A DNA stretch of 26,644 nucleotides from JAXHTH01 sp034211115 (GTDB lineage: Bacteria > Planctomycetota > Phycisphaerae > Phycisphaerales > SM1A02): positions 1 to 26,644 of the forward strand of contig JAXHTH010000015.1 in the NCBI GenBank assembly GCA_034211115.1. The letters are read 5' to 3'. The notes beneath the pieces are model-generated. The model searched no databases. It was given only the letters and a program-made list of their open reading frames with translations, and was not told where the DNA came from. The stretch's first letter is position 1. Every line of letters begins with the position of its first letter. Both the position numbers and the translations under genes were made by a program. Shown here piece after piece: positions 7,120 through 15,255 of the stretch.

Positions 7120-8787
7120 ATGCGGATCGCCCTGGCCCAGCTCAACCCGACGGTCGGCGATGTCGCGGGCAACGCCCGTCTCGTCTGCGAGGCGATCGAC
7201 GAGGCGCGCCGCCACGAGGCCGACCTGCTCCTCACGCCCGAGATGATGCTGATGGGCTATCCGCCCCGCGATCTGATCTTCCGCGCCGGGGCGGTCGAGG
7301 ATGCGGAAGCCGCGGTGCAGGTCATTGCTCGGCACGCCGGCGAGATGACCGTCATCGCCGGTCATCCCCGCCGATGCCGCGACAACGTCCGCACCGTCCG
7401 CAACAGCGCTTCCGTCTGCCGCGCCGGCGAGGTTCTGGCCGTGTACGACAAGCGGCTTCTGCCCGGCTACGACATCTTCGACGAGGACCGGTATTTCGAT
7501 CCGGGCGGCGGGCCGTGCGTCGTCGAAGTCGCGGGCCGGCGGGTCGGCGTGCTCATCTGCGAGGATCTCTGGCGGGCCGGCGATGTCGTCACCGAACGCG
7601 ACTACCCCATCGACCCGGCCGGGGAGCTGACCGCGATGGGCTGTGATCTCCTCGTCGCCCTCAACGCCAGCCCGTTCATCCAGGGCAAGTACCGGGTGCA
7701 TCTGGATCTGCTGCGGGAGGCGGCGGCGCGGTGCGACCGGCCCATCGCCATCGTCAACCAGGTCGGCGGCAACGATGATCTCATCTTCGACGGCCGCTCG
7801 CTGATGATGCGCCCCGACGGCGGGATCTGTCTGTCGCTGCCCGGCTGGGTCCCGGCGGTGAAGACGGTCGATCTCGGGGACGACGCGGCCGGCGAACTGT
7901 GGCCGACGATCGTCCCCGAGCGCGAGCTGTTCGAGGCGCTCGCCCTCGGCGTGCGCGATTACTGTCGCAAGACGGGCAACGCGGACGTGCTCATCGGCCT
8001 TTCCGGGGGCATCGATTCGGCGCTGGTGGCGGTCATCGCCGCCGCCGCGGTGGGGCCGGAGCACGTCCGCGGCGTGATGATGCCCACGCGCTACTCCTCG
8101 CCGGGCTCGGTGGCCGACGCCCGCGCGCTGGCCGACAACCTCGGCCTGGCCGATGCCGTGCAGGTGAATATCGAAACCGCGTACGAGCAGATGCGGGGCC
8201 TGCTCGCGCCGCGCCTCGGCGAGCGGCTCGAGGGCGTGCCCGACGAGAACATCCAGTCACGCCTGCGCGGCATCATCCTGATGGCGTTCTCCAATGCCAC
8301 CGGGGCGCTCGTCCTCGCCACCGGCAACAAGTCCGAGCTGTCCGTGGGATACGCGACGCTGTACGGCGACATGTGCGGCGCCCTGGCCGTGCTCGGCGAT
8401 GTCGTCAAGACGAAGGTCTATTCCCTGGCGCGCTGGATCAACGACAATCACGCCGCGTGCGGCTTCGCGCGCCCGCCCATTCCGGAGAGCACGATCACCA
8501 AGCCCCCGTCGGCGGAGCTGCGCCCCGATCAGACCGATCAGGACAGCCTCCCGCCGTACGATGTTCTTGATGAGATCATCGACCGGTACGTCGATCGCGA
8601 GGAGTCGGTGCAGCGCATCATCGAGATGACGGGCATCGCGCGCGAGACGGTCGAGTCGTTTGCGCGGCTGATCGATCGCAGCCAGTACAAGCGCGAGCAG
8701 GCGGCGCTGGTGCTGAAGGTGACGCAGCGCGCCTTCGGCCGCGGCCGCCCCATGCCCGTCGTCATGCGCCAGACCACCTGCGACTGA
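7120..8787 (+). CDS. nadE: Glutamine-dependent NAD+ synthetase
   Basis: Makes NAD+ from deamido-NAD+, ATP and glutamine, the last step of NAD biosynthesis. The 555-residue protein has both expected parts. The N-terminal nitrilase-fold glutaminase (about 1-260) has its catalytic triad visible: Glu41 in TPEMMLMGYPP, Lys111 in YDKRLLP and Cys147 in LICEDLW. The C-terminal synthetase (about 270-555) has the ATP-pyrophosphatase loop LSGGIDSALVA at 294-304, TGNKSE, and the late PPSAELRPDQTDQ segment. Length and motif order are normal for the bacterial two-domain form. The start is fixed by the conserved MRIALAQLNPTVGD opening and by TACAAT 6 nt upstream. It is probably transcribed alone. Confidence 0.95.
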   Translation: MRIALAQLNPTVGDVAGNARLVCEAIDEARRHEADLLLTPEMMLMGYPPRDLIFRAGAVEDAEAAVQVIARHAGEMTVIAGHPRRCRDNVRTVRNSASVCRAGEVLAVYDKRLLPGYDIFDEDRYFDPGGGPCVVEVAGRRVGVLICEDLWRAGDVVTERDYPIDPAGELTAMGCDLLVALNASPFIQGKYRVHLDLLREAAARCDRPIAIVNQVGGNDDLIFDGRSLMMRPDGGICLSLPGWVPAVKTVDLGDDAAGELWPTIVPERELFEALALGVRDYCRKTGNADVLIGLSGGIDSALVAVIAAAAVGPEHVRGVMMPTRYSSPGSVADARALADNLGLADAVQVNIETAYEQMRGLLAPRLGERLEGVPDENIQSRLRGIILMAFSNATGALVLATGNKSELSVGYATLYGDMCGALAVLGDVVKTKVYSLARWINDNHAACGFARPPIPESTITKPPSAELRPDQTDQDSLPPYDVLDEIIDRYVDREESVQRIIEMTGIARETVESFARLIDRSQYKREQAALVLKVTQRAFGRGRPMPVVMRQTTCD

Positions 8788-8822
8788 TCGGTCCCCCGGA
8801 AACGCGGGACGATAAGTACTCC

Positions 8823-8843
8823 GGAAAAGAGTGACGGTTCCTG
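8823..8843 (+). repeat. 21-bp direct repeat, left copy
   Basis: This copy matches 9522-9542 at 18 of 21 positions in the same orientation. Both contain gagNgacggttc. The pair brackets the small two-TM protein gene, as expected for a duplicated target or a mobile repeat of the REP/MITE kind. No transposase is present between them. Confidence 0.5.
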
Positions 8844-8853
8844 TTAAGGTCCA

Positions 8854-9579
8854 TCACTGGCTTCGGACGTATGCGCGACTGGATCGCAATTCGGAGTATC
8901 TCAGGATCCTGATCCCGCTGATCATGCATCCAAGAAACAGCAATAGACCAGCCACGCAGGGGCCGGCGATCATCGGCGCGATCGCGCTGAGGTCACGAAT
9001 CGGATTGACCCCGATCGCGACGGTGTACGGCGACAACACACGCCCATTGCCCGCTGCCGCACGGAGCGTGTATCGTCCCGGACGGCCGATCGAGAAGCAG
9101 CCGATCGACCGGCCGCTGAACGCTGGTATGTTGTACTCAGTCTCACCGGTGTAGGCCATCATTGACAGGACCTTGCCATCGGGGGTGACGAGTTCGCACT
9201 TTGGATCGGGCTCGAGTGTGCTCGCGCGGTACGTTGTGCCCTTGTGCTTGCTGACCGGCTCGAAGAAGACGGTGTATGTCGTTGGAGCGTTGAGCGTCAC
9301 CTCGACCTCGCCCGGAACGACCACCCGCGTGAACGAGCGGACCTGGGACGCGAGCGAGAAGAGCGTATATGCCATCGTCCCGATCCCCAGCAGGAGACCG
9401 GTGAGGATGAGCGCCACAGGCAGGCACCACCGCCTGACGGACCAGACTGAGGGGTGTCGGTCTTCCGGCCAGTGCTCTCCGAGGTTTCGTGCGCCACTTC
9501 CGATGACTCGATGACTCCGCTGGGAAAGAGGGACGGTTCTTGCTTTCTGGGCCGCTGGCGGCGCGGCCGCGCCTCGCAT
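8854..9579 (-). CDS. Two-TM protein with extracytoplasmic beta domain
   Basis: Not a named family. From the ATG at 9579 the protein has 241 residues: a basic N-terminus, TM1 at about 52-76, a predicted beta-rich outer domain (about 80-195), and TM2 at about 199-222 with a basic tail. The outer domain opens with VVVPGEVEVTLNAPTTYTVF and contains Gly-Arg-Tyr turns, resembling a carbohydrate- or adhesion-like sandwich; its function is unknown. The start overlaps the WYL regulator stop (TGATG), with gggaggg upstream, so translation is probably coupled. Codons for about residues 11-20 lie inside the right copy of a direct repeat whose partner is at 8823-8843 just past the stop. The N-terminal ~20 residues may therefore be junction sequence, and the original start may differ. 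Base use is less GC-rich than in its neighbours. Confidence 0.6.
   Translation of the reverse strand: MRGAAAPPAAQKARTVPLSQRSHRVIGSGARNLGEHWPEDRHPSVWSVRRWCLPVALILTGLLLGIGTMAYTLFSLASQVRSFTRVVVPGEVEVTLNAPTTYTVFFEPVSKHKGTTYRASTLEPDPKCELVTPDGKVLSMMAYTGETEYNIPAFSGRSIGCFSIGRPGRYTLRAAAGNGRVLSPYTVAIGVNPIRDLSAIAPMIAGPCVAGLLLFLGCMISGIRILRYSELRSSRAYVRSQ
9522..9542 (+). repeat. 21-bp direct repeat, right copy
   Basis: It reads gggaaagagggacggttctt plus g and is 18/21 identical to 8823-8843. It lies inside the first codons of the minus-strand two-TM protein gene and 37 bases past the WYL regulator stop. Confidence 0.5.
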
Positions 9580-10601
9580 CACCCTCCCGCGTAATGCCGC
9601 GCCGTCGCGCGGGCGGTGTCGGCGATGGCCCGGCGCAGTGCCGGCGGCTCGCGGACGACGGCCTGGTCGCCGTAGCCGAGGACCCACCACTTGATCTCGT
9701 TGAGGCCGTTGACGCGGAAGCGCATCTGACAGGAGCCGTCGGCGCGGAAGGTCGTTTCCTGCGTGCGGTGCCAGCAGACATCGGCGGCGTTGCGGGCCAC
9801 GAGCGGCGAGAAGTCGATCACCACATCGTACTTCTCGCCCTCCGGCATCACGCCCCACGCGTCGTCCAGGTGCGCATGGATGTTGAACGGGCGGGGGGCG
9901 AAGTCGCGCTCCGTCGCCTCCAGCTCCCGGAAGCGCGAGAGCTTGAGCGCCCGCACCGCGCCGACTGGTTCGCAGAACGCGAGGACGTACCAGGATCGCC
10001 GCCGGAAGTGCAGGTGCAGGGGATGAAGATCGAGTTCGACGAAGCCGTCGGCCGGGCCGGCGTCGTACACCGCCCGGCAGATCTTCCGCTCGCCGATCGC
10101 GTATTGCAGCGTGCGGTAATGCTGCTCATCATCGGCCGAGAGGCTCACCTGCCCGGAGGCGATGCTGACCTGGTTCATGAGATCGTCGTAGACCATCCGC
10201 GTGGCCTCGGGCAGGCGTGTCATGAGCCGGTCGATGGCCTGGATGGCGGGGCGGAGGACGGGCTGATCGGACATCGCGCGGGCGACCTTCGCGATGAGCA
10301 TGAGCGAGAGGCTCTCGGCCACGCCCAGGCGCAGGGGCGTGGTCGAGTAGTCGTCGCCGATGGCGTAGCCCCGCCCCGGCCGGCGGGCGATGGGCACCCC
10401 GGCGTGCTCGAGGGTGGAGATGTCGCGGAACACGGTGCGGCGGCTGACGTTCAACTGCCGCGCCAACTGCTTCACCGTCCGCGCCTGCCCGCCCTGCACG
10501 AGGTGGGTGAGGCGGATGAGGCGGAGGACGCGGGCGCTGACGAGATTGGCCGGTGCTCCGGCGACATGGGACGGCCCGGTCGGCTGTGTCGTCTCGGACA
10601 T
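9579..10601 (-). CDS. WYL-domain transcriptional regulator
   Basis: A 340-residue regulator. The N-terminal HTH_11/DeoR-like winged helix (about 25-85) includes VKQLARQLNVSRRTVFRDI and the wing RRPGRGYAIG. The middle holds a WYL domain with CRAVYDA, then HPLHLHFRRRSWYVLAFCE and RALKLSRF; the family's W-Y-L appears here as SWYVLAF. A C-terminal WCX-like extension ends with the WVLGYGDQAVV strand. WYL proteins bind ligands such as nucleic acids or nucleotides and often control stress or defence genes. This one lies behind cdaA-ybbR with a 44-base gap, so a link to c-di-AMP is possible but unproven. The start at 10601 is preferred over an ATG at 10628 because gaggggggcacc directly precedes it. 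Confidence 0.87.
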   Translation of the reverse strand: MSETTQPTGPSHVAGAPANLVSARVLRLIRLTHLVQGGQARTVKQLARQLNVSRRTVFRDISTLEHAGVPIARRPGRGYAIGDDYSTTPLRLGVAESLSLMLIAKVARAMSDQPVLRPAIQAIDRLMTRLPEATRMVYDDLMNQVSIASGQVSLSADDEQHYRTLQYAIGERKICRAVYDAGPADGFVELDLHPLHLHFRRRSWYVLAFCEPVGAVRALKLSRFRELEATERDFAPRPFNIHAHLDDAWGVMPEGEKYDVVIDFSPLVARNAADVCWHRTQETTFRADGSCQMRFRVNGLNEIKWWVLGYGDQAVVREPPALRRAIADTARATARHYAGG

Positions 10602-10645
10602 GGTGCCCCCCTCGAGAGGGATTCCCATCGAACCCGCCCCGCCGG

Positions 10646-11677
10646 TCAGTCCGTCGGCGGCGGGGTGATGGTGAGGTTGATGACCGGCGGGTCGGGCGAA
10701 CCGCCCACCGTGGCCCGCACGAACTCGGCCGTGTCGTCGGACCGCAGCGCCATGAAATACGTCACGGGCTTCTCGGTGATGCGCGCCTCGCGGTCGCGCG
10801 ACTTGAGATGAAGGACGGCGAACACCACCGCCTCCCCCGATTCGATCCTCTGCGCCAGCTCGTCGGTGACGGTGACGGTGACATCGCGCAACTGCTTGGG
10901 CTCCAGCTCCACGCGCTCGTGATCCTCGTGGGGCCCGGCGATGAGCACCCGAACCGGGTAGTCCAGCTCCATCGCTCGGATGCGCGAGCGGATGGTGAAG
11001 CTGATCTTGACGCGTGGGGGATCGATCTGGACCTCGCCGTCGGCGGGCAGGCCCGCGGAGAGGCGGACCGGCACGTCCTCCAGCGTGTGACGCGTGCCGG
11101 GGGCGAGCCGCTCCAGTTGCCGGGGCGGAACCACCGGCTCGACGGTCAGGTCCGAGCCGTAGAGCGGCCGGTCGCGGCCGCGCATGCGCACCGTCACCTG
11201 CGCCGGCTCGACGACCACGTCATCGGCCTCGACGCCGGGCAGGGGCAGGACGAGGGCCGGCGAGGCCACCATCTCGTCGATCTCCAGCTCCCGGGTGCTG
11301 GGATCGGAGGAGAGGATGGTGATCCCCGTGGCCTGCACCTGGGGGTGCTCGCTGAGCAGTTGGGTGAGATCGAGGCGCTGCCGGCCGACCTCGGCGGGGA
11401 CGGGCACGGAGAGCCGGCGGCCCTTGATGGCCAGTTCGGCGTTGCGGATGGCCCGCGCGGACCCTTCCGCCTCGAGGGCCACGGAGAGCGTGGCCGGCTC
11501 GATGAGCCAGTCCTCCGGCTCCACCCCGGCCACCACGAACTCCAGACGCGTGTGCAGCGTGCCCGTGACGCGGGTCTCCCCGGCCGCCCAGTACCAGATG
11601 AGGACGGTGACCGCGGCGATGATCAGCCAGGTCCAGATGTCGTTGCGCGTGGTCACGGGCGTGGGCGCCTCCGTCAT
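10646..11677 (-). CDS. ybbR: YbbR-domain protein, CdaA partner
   Basis: A 343-residue protein with one N-terminal membrane helix (about 14-31, WTWLIIAAVTVLIWYW) and an extracytoplasmic region of repeated YbbR-type beta domains (about 38-330). Characteristic strands include EPATLSVALEAEG and EPAQVTVRMRGR. In Gram-positive bacteria YbbR (CdaR) binds and modulates the diadenylate cyclase CdaA. Here the ATG overlaps the cdaA stop codon (ATGA), so the pair is translationally coupled and the partnership is well supported by context. glmM, the usual third member of this operon, is not next to it. The fold was judged from strand pattern and gene order, as the sequence is only loosely conserved in this family. 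Confidence 0.82.
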   Translation of the reverse strand: MTEAPTPVTTRNDIWTWLIIAAVTVLIWYWAAGETRVTGTLHTRLEFVVAGVEPEDWLIEPATLSVALEAEGSARAIRNAELAIKGRRLSVPVPAEVGRQRLDLTQLLSEHPQVQATGITILSSDPSTRELEIDEMVASPALVLPLPGVEADDVVVEPAQVTVRMRGRDRPLYGSDLTVEPVVPPRQLERLAPGTRHTLEDVPVRLSAGLPADGEVQIDPPRVKISFTIRSRIRAMELDYPVRVLIAGPHEDHERVELEPKQLRDVTVTVTDELAQRIESGEAVVFAVLHLKSRDREARITEKPVTYFMALRSDDTAEFVRATVGGSPDPPVINLTITPPPTD

Positions 11678-12540
11678 GCCGCCTGCATCTTGTCTTTGGT
11701 CTGCTTCTCGTCCCGGTCGGACGGTTCGGGCGTGCTCTTCTCGCCGGATGGTTCGTCGGAGACGGCCAGTCTTCGGGCGAGTGCGGCGCGGAATGCCTCG
11801 CGCGGGATCTTGCGCTCCAGCCGGCCGTGCTCGGCGATGCTGATCGCCCCCGTCTCCTCGCTGACGATGATGACCACGCAGTCGGCTTCGAGGGAGAGGC
11901 CGGCCGCGGCGCGGTGGCGGGAGCCGAACTCCGGGCCCAGCACGCCGTCCTCCGCCAGCGGGAACTGCACCCCGGCGGCGAGAATCTGATCGCCCCGGAT
12001 GATCGTCCCCAGATCGTGCAGCGGGCTGTTGGGCCAGAAAATGGACTCCAGCAGCCGGGCGCTGACGTCGGCGTTGATGCGGATGCCGCTCTCGATGAGC
12101 CCGCCCAGCCGCGCGCTGCGCTCGATCGCGATGAGGGCGCCGAACTGGCTCTTGCTGAGGAAGATCACCGCCTCGCTGACGGAGTCGACCACGCCGTGCA
12201 TCTGGCTTCGGGCGGCCCGGAAGGACCAGGCGTGCCCGAGGCGGATCATCGCCTGCCGCAGCTCCGGCTGGAAGACGACGATGAGCAGGATGGCCACCAC
12301 GGTCAGGAACTTGTCGTAAATGAAGTTGAGCCGGGCGAAGGCGTCGGTGGCTTCGCCCAGCACGCGGACGGCGAGGGTGCCCACCACGAGGAGGACGGCG
12401 AAGCCCTTGATGATCCCCGCCCCCCGCGTGCCTTTCAGGAACCGGACGACGATCGTCACGCACAGCCCGATCACAAGCAGCTCGATGGCGACCTGCCACG
12501 GCTCGTATCCTCGGATCAACTGTTCCAGGTTGTTCAGCAT
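11674..12540 (-). CDS. cdaA: Membrane diadenylate cyclase, variant DGA motif
   Basis: A 288-residue CdaA-type enzyme that joins two ATP into cyclic di-AMP, a messenger for osmotic and wall homeostasis. Three N-terminal membrane helices lie at about 17-35, 44-62 and 77-91, followed by the cytosolic DAC domain (about 110-255). In the DAC domain SPLHD is followed by LGTII, so the usual DGA at this position reads Asp176-Leu-Gly. The second motif is GSRHRA at 206-211 instead of GTRHRA, and the closing VSEETG is intact. The catalytic Asp and RHR are present, so activity is plausible despite the changed loop. The C-terminal tail (about 262-288) is charged and unstructured. A likely -10 (TATACT) lies 41 bases upstream. 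It overlaps ybbR by the ATGA junction. Confidence 0.9.
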   Translation of the reverse strand: MLNNLEQLIRGYEPWQVAIELLVIGLCVTIVVRFLKGTRGAGIIKGFAVLLVVGTLAVRVLGEATDAFARLNFIYDKFLTVVAILLIVVFQPELRQAMIRLGHAWSFRAARSQMHGVVDSVSEAVIFLSKSQFGALIAIERSARLGGLIESGIRINADVSARLLESIFWPNSPLHDLGTIIRGDQILAAGVQFPLAEDGVLGPEFGSRHRAAAGLSLEADCVVIIVSEETGAISIAEHGRLERKIPREAFRAALARRLAVSDEPSGEKSTPEPSDRDEKQTKDKMQAA

Positions 12541-12580
12541 GCCCTGCTCAGCTCAACCGCATCGGAGAGGATCTCTGTGA

Positions 12581-12586
12581 AGTATA
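12581..12586 (-). promoter_or_regulatory. -10 box for cdaA-ybbR group
   Basis: TATACT on the minus strand, the best TATAAT-like hexamer upstream of cdaA. It would give a leader of about 34 nt. No matching -35 is visible at the usual distance. Confidence 0.4.
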
Positions 12587-12703
12587 CCGGCCCGCGCGAG
12601 CCATGGGCCGCCAAATCGCAGGATGACGGCGGGTGCGGCGCCGATCGCGCCGCGGCGGGGCGAAGGCGCGCCCCGACGCCGTGCGTTGCCCCGACTCCTG
12701 CCC

Positions 12704-12709
12704 TACGAT
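12704..12709 (+). promoter_or_regulatory. Leaderless -10 box for 12716 gene
   Basis: TACGAT, then cacggc, then ATG at 12716. No Shine-Dalgarno sequence is present. The spacing matches four other genes here. Confidence 0.5.
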
Positions 12710-12715
12710 CACGGC

Positions 12716-13243
12716 ATGTCCCGATTCGGCACGTCGTACCAGATCGCGCGGTCCACCGGTCACTGCGCCGCGACCGGCGAGCGGCTCGAGCCCGGCTCGG
12801 TCTGCATCGCCTGCCTGTGCGAGCGCGAGGAGGATGAGGGGTTCGACCGCCTGGACTATTCGCTCCAGGCCTGGGAGAGCGGCAGCCGGCCGCCCCGGCT
12901 GTTCAGCTTCTGGCGCACGACCATCAGCCCGCCGGACGATCGGCGGAAGCTGCTCGTCGACGACGAGGTGCTCATGGACCTGTTTGAGCGTCTGGCCGAT
13001 GACGAGCGGCCGCAGCGGGCGGCCTTCCGCTTCGTGCTCGCCCTGATCCTGATGCGCAAGCGGATGCTGCGCTTCGTCGGCCGCAAGGGCGGCGGCGAGG
13101 GAGAGCAGGAGTGGTGGCTGATGCGCCCCCGGGGAGAAGGCTCCGATCGGCCGCCCCTGGAGGTCCTCAATCCCCGCCTCACCGACGATGATGTGCGGGA
13201 GCTGACGGCCCAGCTCGGCGAGGTCCTGCACGGCGATTTCTGA
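12716..13243 (+). CDS. Conserved-looking protein with N-terminal cysteine cluster
   Basis: A 175-residue protein of no known function. The N-terminus (about 8-36) has Cys17, Cys30, Cys33 and Cys35 with Gly turns (TGHCAATGERL, then VCIACLC), which could form a small metal site. The middle (about 40-75) carries DRLDYSLQAWESG and RLFSFWRT. A helical block follows (about 85-125) with VDDEVLMDLFERL and FRFVLALILMRKRMLR. It ends near a short acidic stretch. The blend of strongly hydrophobic/aromatic and acidic motifs looks like a real conserved family, and I recall similar proteins in planctomycetes, but I cannot name it. The start was chosen from the TACGAT-N6-ATG layout; an upstream ATG at 12623 would add low-complexity residues. 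It is divergent from cdaA. Confidence 0.72.
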   Translation: MSRFGTSYQIARSTGHCAATGERLEPGSVCIACLCEREEDEGFDRLDYSLQAWESGSRPPRLFSFWRTTISPPDDRRKLLVDDEVLMDLFERLADDERPQRAAFRFVLALILMRKRMLRFVGRKGGGEGEQEWWLMRPRGEGSDRPPLEVLNPRLTDDDVRELTAQLGEVLHGDF

Positions 13244-13311
13244 GCGCGAATGCGCGCCGCCCCGCGCGTGTCTCTGCCACCGACCGGGCCGAATCGGAAT
13301 GATGGTGTCCC

Positions 13312-14259
13312 ATGCGAGCGACGGCGTGCGAGAAGCGGATCGAAGAGGAAGCCAGGTCTCGTTCGCACGGCAACGGCGCGGCAGTCCTCGCATCGGTGAT
13401 GCTGCTCGCCGCCGGTTCGTGCGCGCCCGACGCGACGCGGGCGAGGCCCGCTCCCGCGCCGGCGGAGCCGCCGGACGCGCCGGCGGTGGTCGCCCTGATC
13501 GAGGCGCACAATCGTCGCCTCGATTCGCTCTCGAAGTTCTGGTCCCGTGGAGTCCTCGAGTTCTGCTGGGTCGATGACGAGGGCGACGAGCACATCGAGC
13601 CGCAGGTGAATGCCCGGCTGTGGCTGGATCTGCCCCGGCGAACGGCGCTGCGGGCCGCCAAGCTTGACGAGGTCCTCTTCTGGCTCGGCTCCGATCCCGA
13701 GCATTACTGGATGTTCGACCTGATGGGGGAGGAGACGGTGCTCTACGTCGGCCGGCACGCCGAACGGCCCGACGCGCGGCGAAACCCGCTGCTCGTCCGT
13801 CCGCTCGCGCTGGTCGACCTGCTGGGCCTGACGCCGATCCCCGTGCCCGGGGGCGACGATGTCCCGGCCGGGTCGTCCGGGTGGTTCTCGTTCGATGCCA
13901 AGCGCGATGCGTGCGCCATCAGAACGCAGGGGGCGGGGGGGCCGATCCGCGTCTTTCTCGATCGCCACGGCGGTCTGCCGGTCCGGGTCGAGACGCTGTC
14001 CCGCGACGGTGAGGTGCTGCTCTTCAGCGAGCTGGGGCGGTACGCGTCGGTTCCGATCCGGGGCGTGGCGCGGGCGGGGCGGCCGAAGATGCCCACGCTG
14101 ATCGATCTGGCCGACCCGGCGGACACGGTGTTCGTGAAGTTCGCGCTCGATCAGCCCTCTGGTGACATCGAGGGCCAGCCGTGGGATCGCATCTTCGCCC
14201 TCTCCCGCCTCCTCCAGGCGATGCGCCCCGATCGCATCGAGGGCGACCTGACGCCGTGA
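13312..14259 (+). CDS. Predicted lipoprotein, LolA/LolB-like fold possible
   Basis: A 315-residue predicted lipoprotein. The signal peptide is unusual, with an approximately 22-residue charged n-region before the hydrophobic run AAVLASVMLLAAGSC; the acylated cysteine would be Cys37. A Pro/Ala-rich linker follows to about 55. The body has beta strands such as NARLWLDLPRRTALRAAK, a DPEHYWMFDL strand and later RVFLDRHGGLPVRVE. This pattern recalls the LolA/LolB-like half-barrel seen in outer-membrane lipoprotein handling proteins, but no signature confirms it. It probably faces the periplasm. It lies 68 bases after the cysteine-cluster gene on the same strand. No alternative start gives a normal n-region. 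Confidence 0.62.
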   Translation: MRATACEKRIEEEARSRSHGNGAAVLASVMLLAAGSCAPDATRARPAPAPAEPPDAPAVVALIEAHNRRLDSLSKFWSRGVLEFCWVDDEGDEHIEPQVNARLWLDLPRRTALRAAKLDEVLFWLGSDPEHYWMFDLMGEETVLYVGRHAERPDARRNPLLVRPLALVDLLGLTPIPVPGGDDVPAGSSGWFSFDAKRDACAIRTQGAGGPIRVFLDRHGGLPVRVETLSRDGEVLLFSELGRYASVPIRGVARAGRPKMPTLIDLADPADTVFVKFALDQPSGDIEGQPWDRIFALSRLLQAMRPDRIEGDLTP

Positions 14260-14377
14260 GCGCGCCGCGGCCGGGATCCCCCTGTTCCGGGAGGTCAGGC
14301 TCAACGGCCGCCGAGTCCAGACCGGCTCAACGATGAGCAGATTCTGCCCGTGCCGGAAGCGATCTCGGCGCTCGGAA

Positions 14378-15253
14378 CTACTCCGGTATGTCCAGCGCGT
14401 TCACCAGCTCGCGAACGAGTGCCCAGGCCTGCTCAAACGGGATGAACTCCTCGTCGATCTGCTCCTCCAGCTTCTCATAGTCAGCGGATGCGCGCATTCT
14501 CGCTTCCTCGTCATAGGCTCGCTTCGTCACCTGAATCTCACGGACGGCAGCTTTCTCGATCAGGAACCGCGATATCTTGACCAGAGCCAATCGGGCTCCG
14601 CTGGCTCGGTAGTACCGCGCGATGTCGAAGACATCCTGGCGACGATGTCTCTTGCGCGGCCTCTGCTGGAGAATCGAACGCAGTTTCTCGGCGAGGATAT
14701 CTTCCAGAGTGCAGACGGTCAGTTGCGATCGCCGTCCGGGGTCCAGGGAAACGGCCTGGGTTTCGCAGACCTTGTCGTTGAGTGAGATCTCGAGTTTGAC
14801 GACCTGCGGGATGCTGCCCTGGTATGACTCGAAACCAGCGTAGAATCGATCGCCGGGAAGCTGGTAGGCAACCGTCAGGCTGTAGGTGGGAGTTGTCGAA
14901 CCTGGCCGGCGTGGAGGATTCCTGCGCACGCGCTGGACGCGCATCTTCACGGCGTGCTGACTCTCGGCGCGACTGATTGCTTGGGCAACCAGGGCTTCGA
15001 TCGTCTCTTCGTCGTCCTGGACGGACGCATCGGCGGTAAAATCCAGATCGATCGTACTCCGCGGACTTCCGTAGACGAAGCGCAACGCGTTCCCGCCTTT
15101 GAAACTCAGGTGTTTGCCAATCAGGGCCGCGCCGATGCAGTCGAGAACGACGTACTGAACGAACCTGTCCCGCGCTTCAAAGGCGGTGACCCTGTTCAGT
15201 CGACGCCAGCGCTCGAGCTCGCCGAGAGATATGGGGTAACGCCTGTTCTCCAC
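14378..15253 (-). CDS. abiEii: AbiEii-type nucleotidyltransferase toxin
   Basis: The toxin half of a type IV toxin-antitoxin/abortive-infection pair, 291 residues. It carries the DNA polymerase beta-like nucleotidyltransferase signature FKGGNALRFVYGSPRSTIDL: Gly53-Gly54 and, after the usual gap, Asp69 and Asp71 for metal binding. Downstream are TLEDILAEKLRSIL with the conserved lysine and RRQDVFDIARYY with the late acidic motif. Family members transfer nucleotides, in some cases to tRNA 3' ends, and block growth. The start is the GTG at 15253, only 2 bases after the antitoxin stop, with agga upstream. Starting further up would run into the antitoxin gene. The coding sequence is visibly less GC-rich than flanking genes, pointing to horizontal gain. 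Key residues are intact, so it may be functional. Confidence 0.88.
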   Translation of the reverse strand: MENRRYPISLGELERWRRLNRVTAFEARDRFVQYVVLDCIGAALIGKHLSFKGGNALRFVYGSPRSTIDLDFTADASVQDDEETIEALVAQAISRAESQHAVKMRVQRVRRNPPRRPGSTTPTYSLTVAYQLPGDRFYAGFESYQGSIPQVVKLEISLNDKVCETQAVSLDPGRRSQLTVCTLEDILAEKLRSILQQRPRKRHRRQDVFDIARYYRASGARLALVKISRFLIEKAAVREIQVTKRAYDEEARMRASADYEKLEEQIDEEFIPFEQAWALVRELVNALDIPE

Positions 15254-15255
15254 GC

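Noticed and set aside
6241..8064. 607-residue minus-strand open frame
   Set aside because: It lies over the voltage-sensor and nadE genes, both with clear motifs on the plus strand; composition is that of a shadow.
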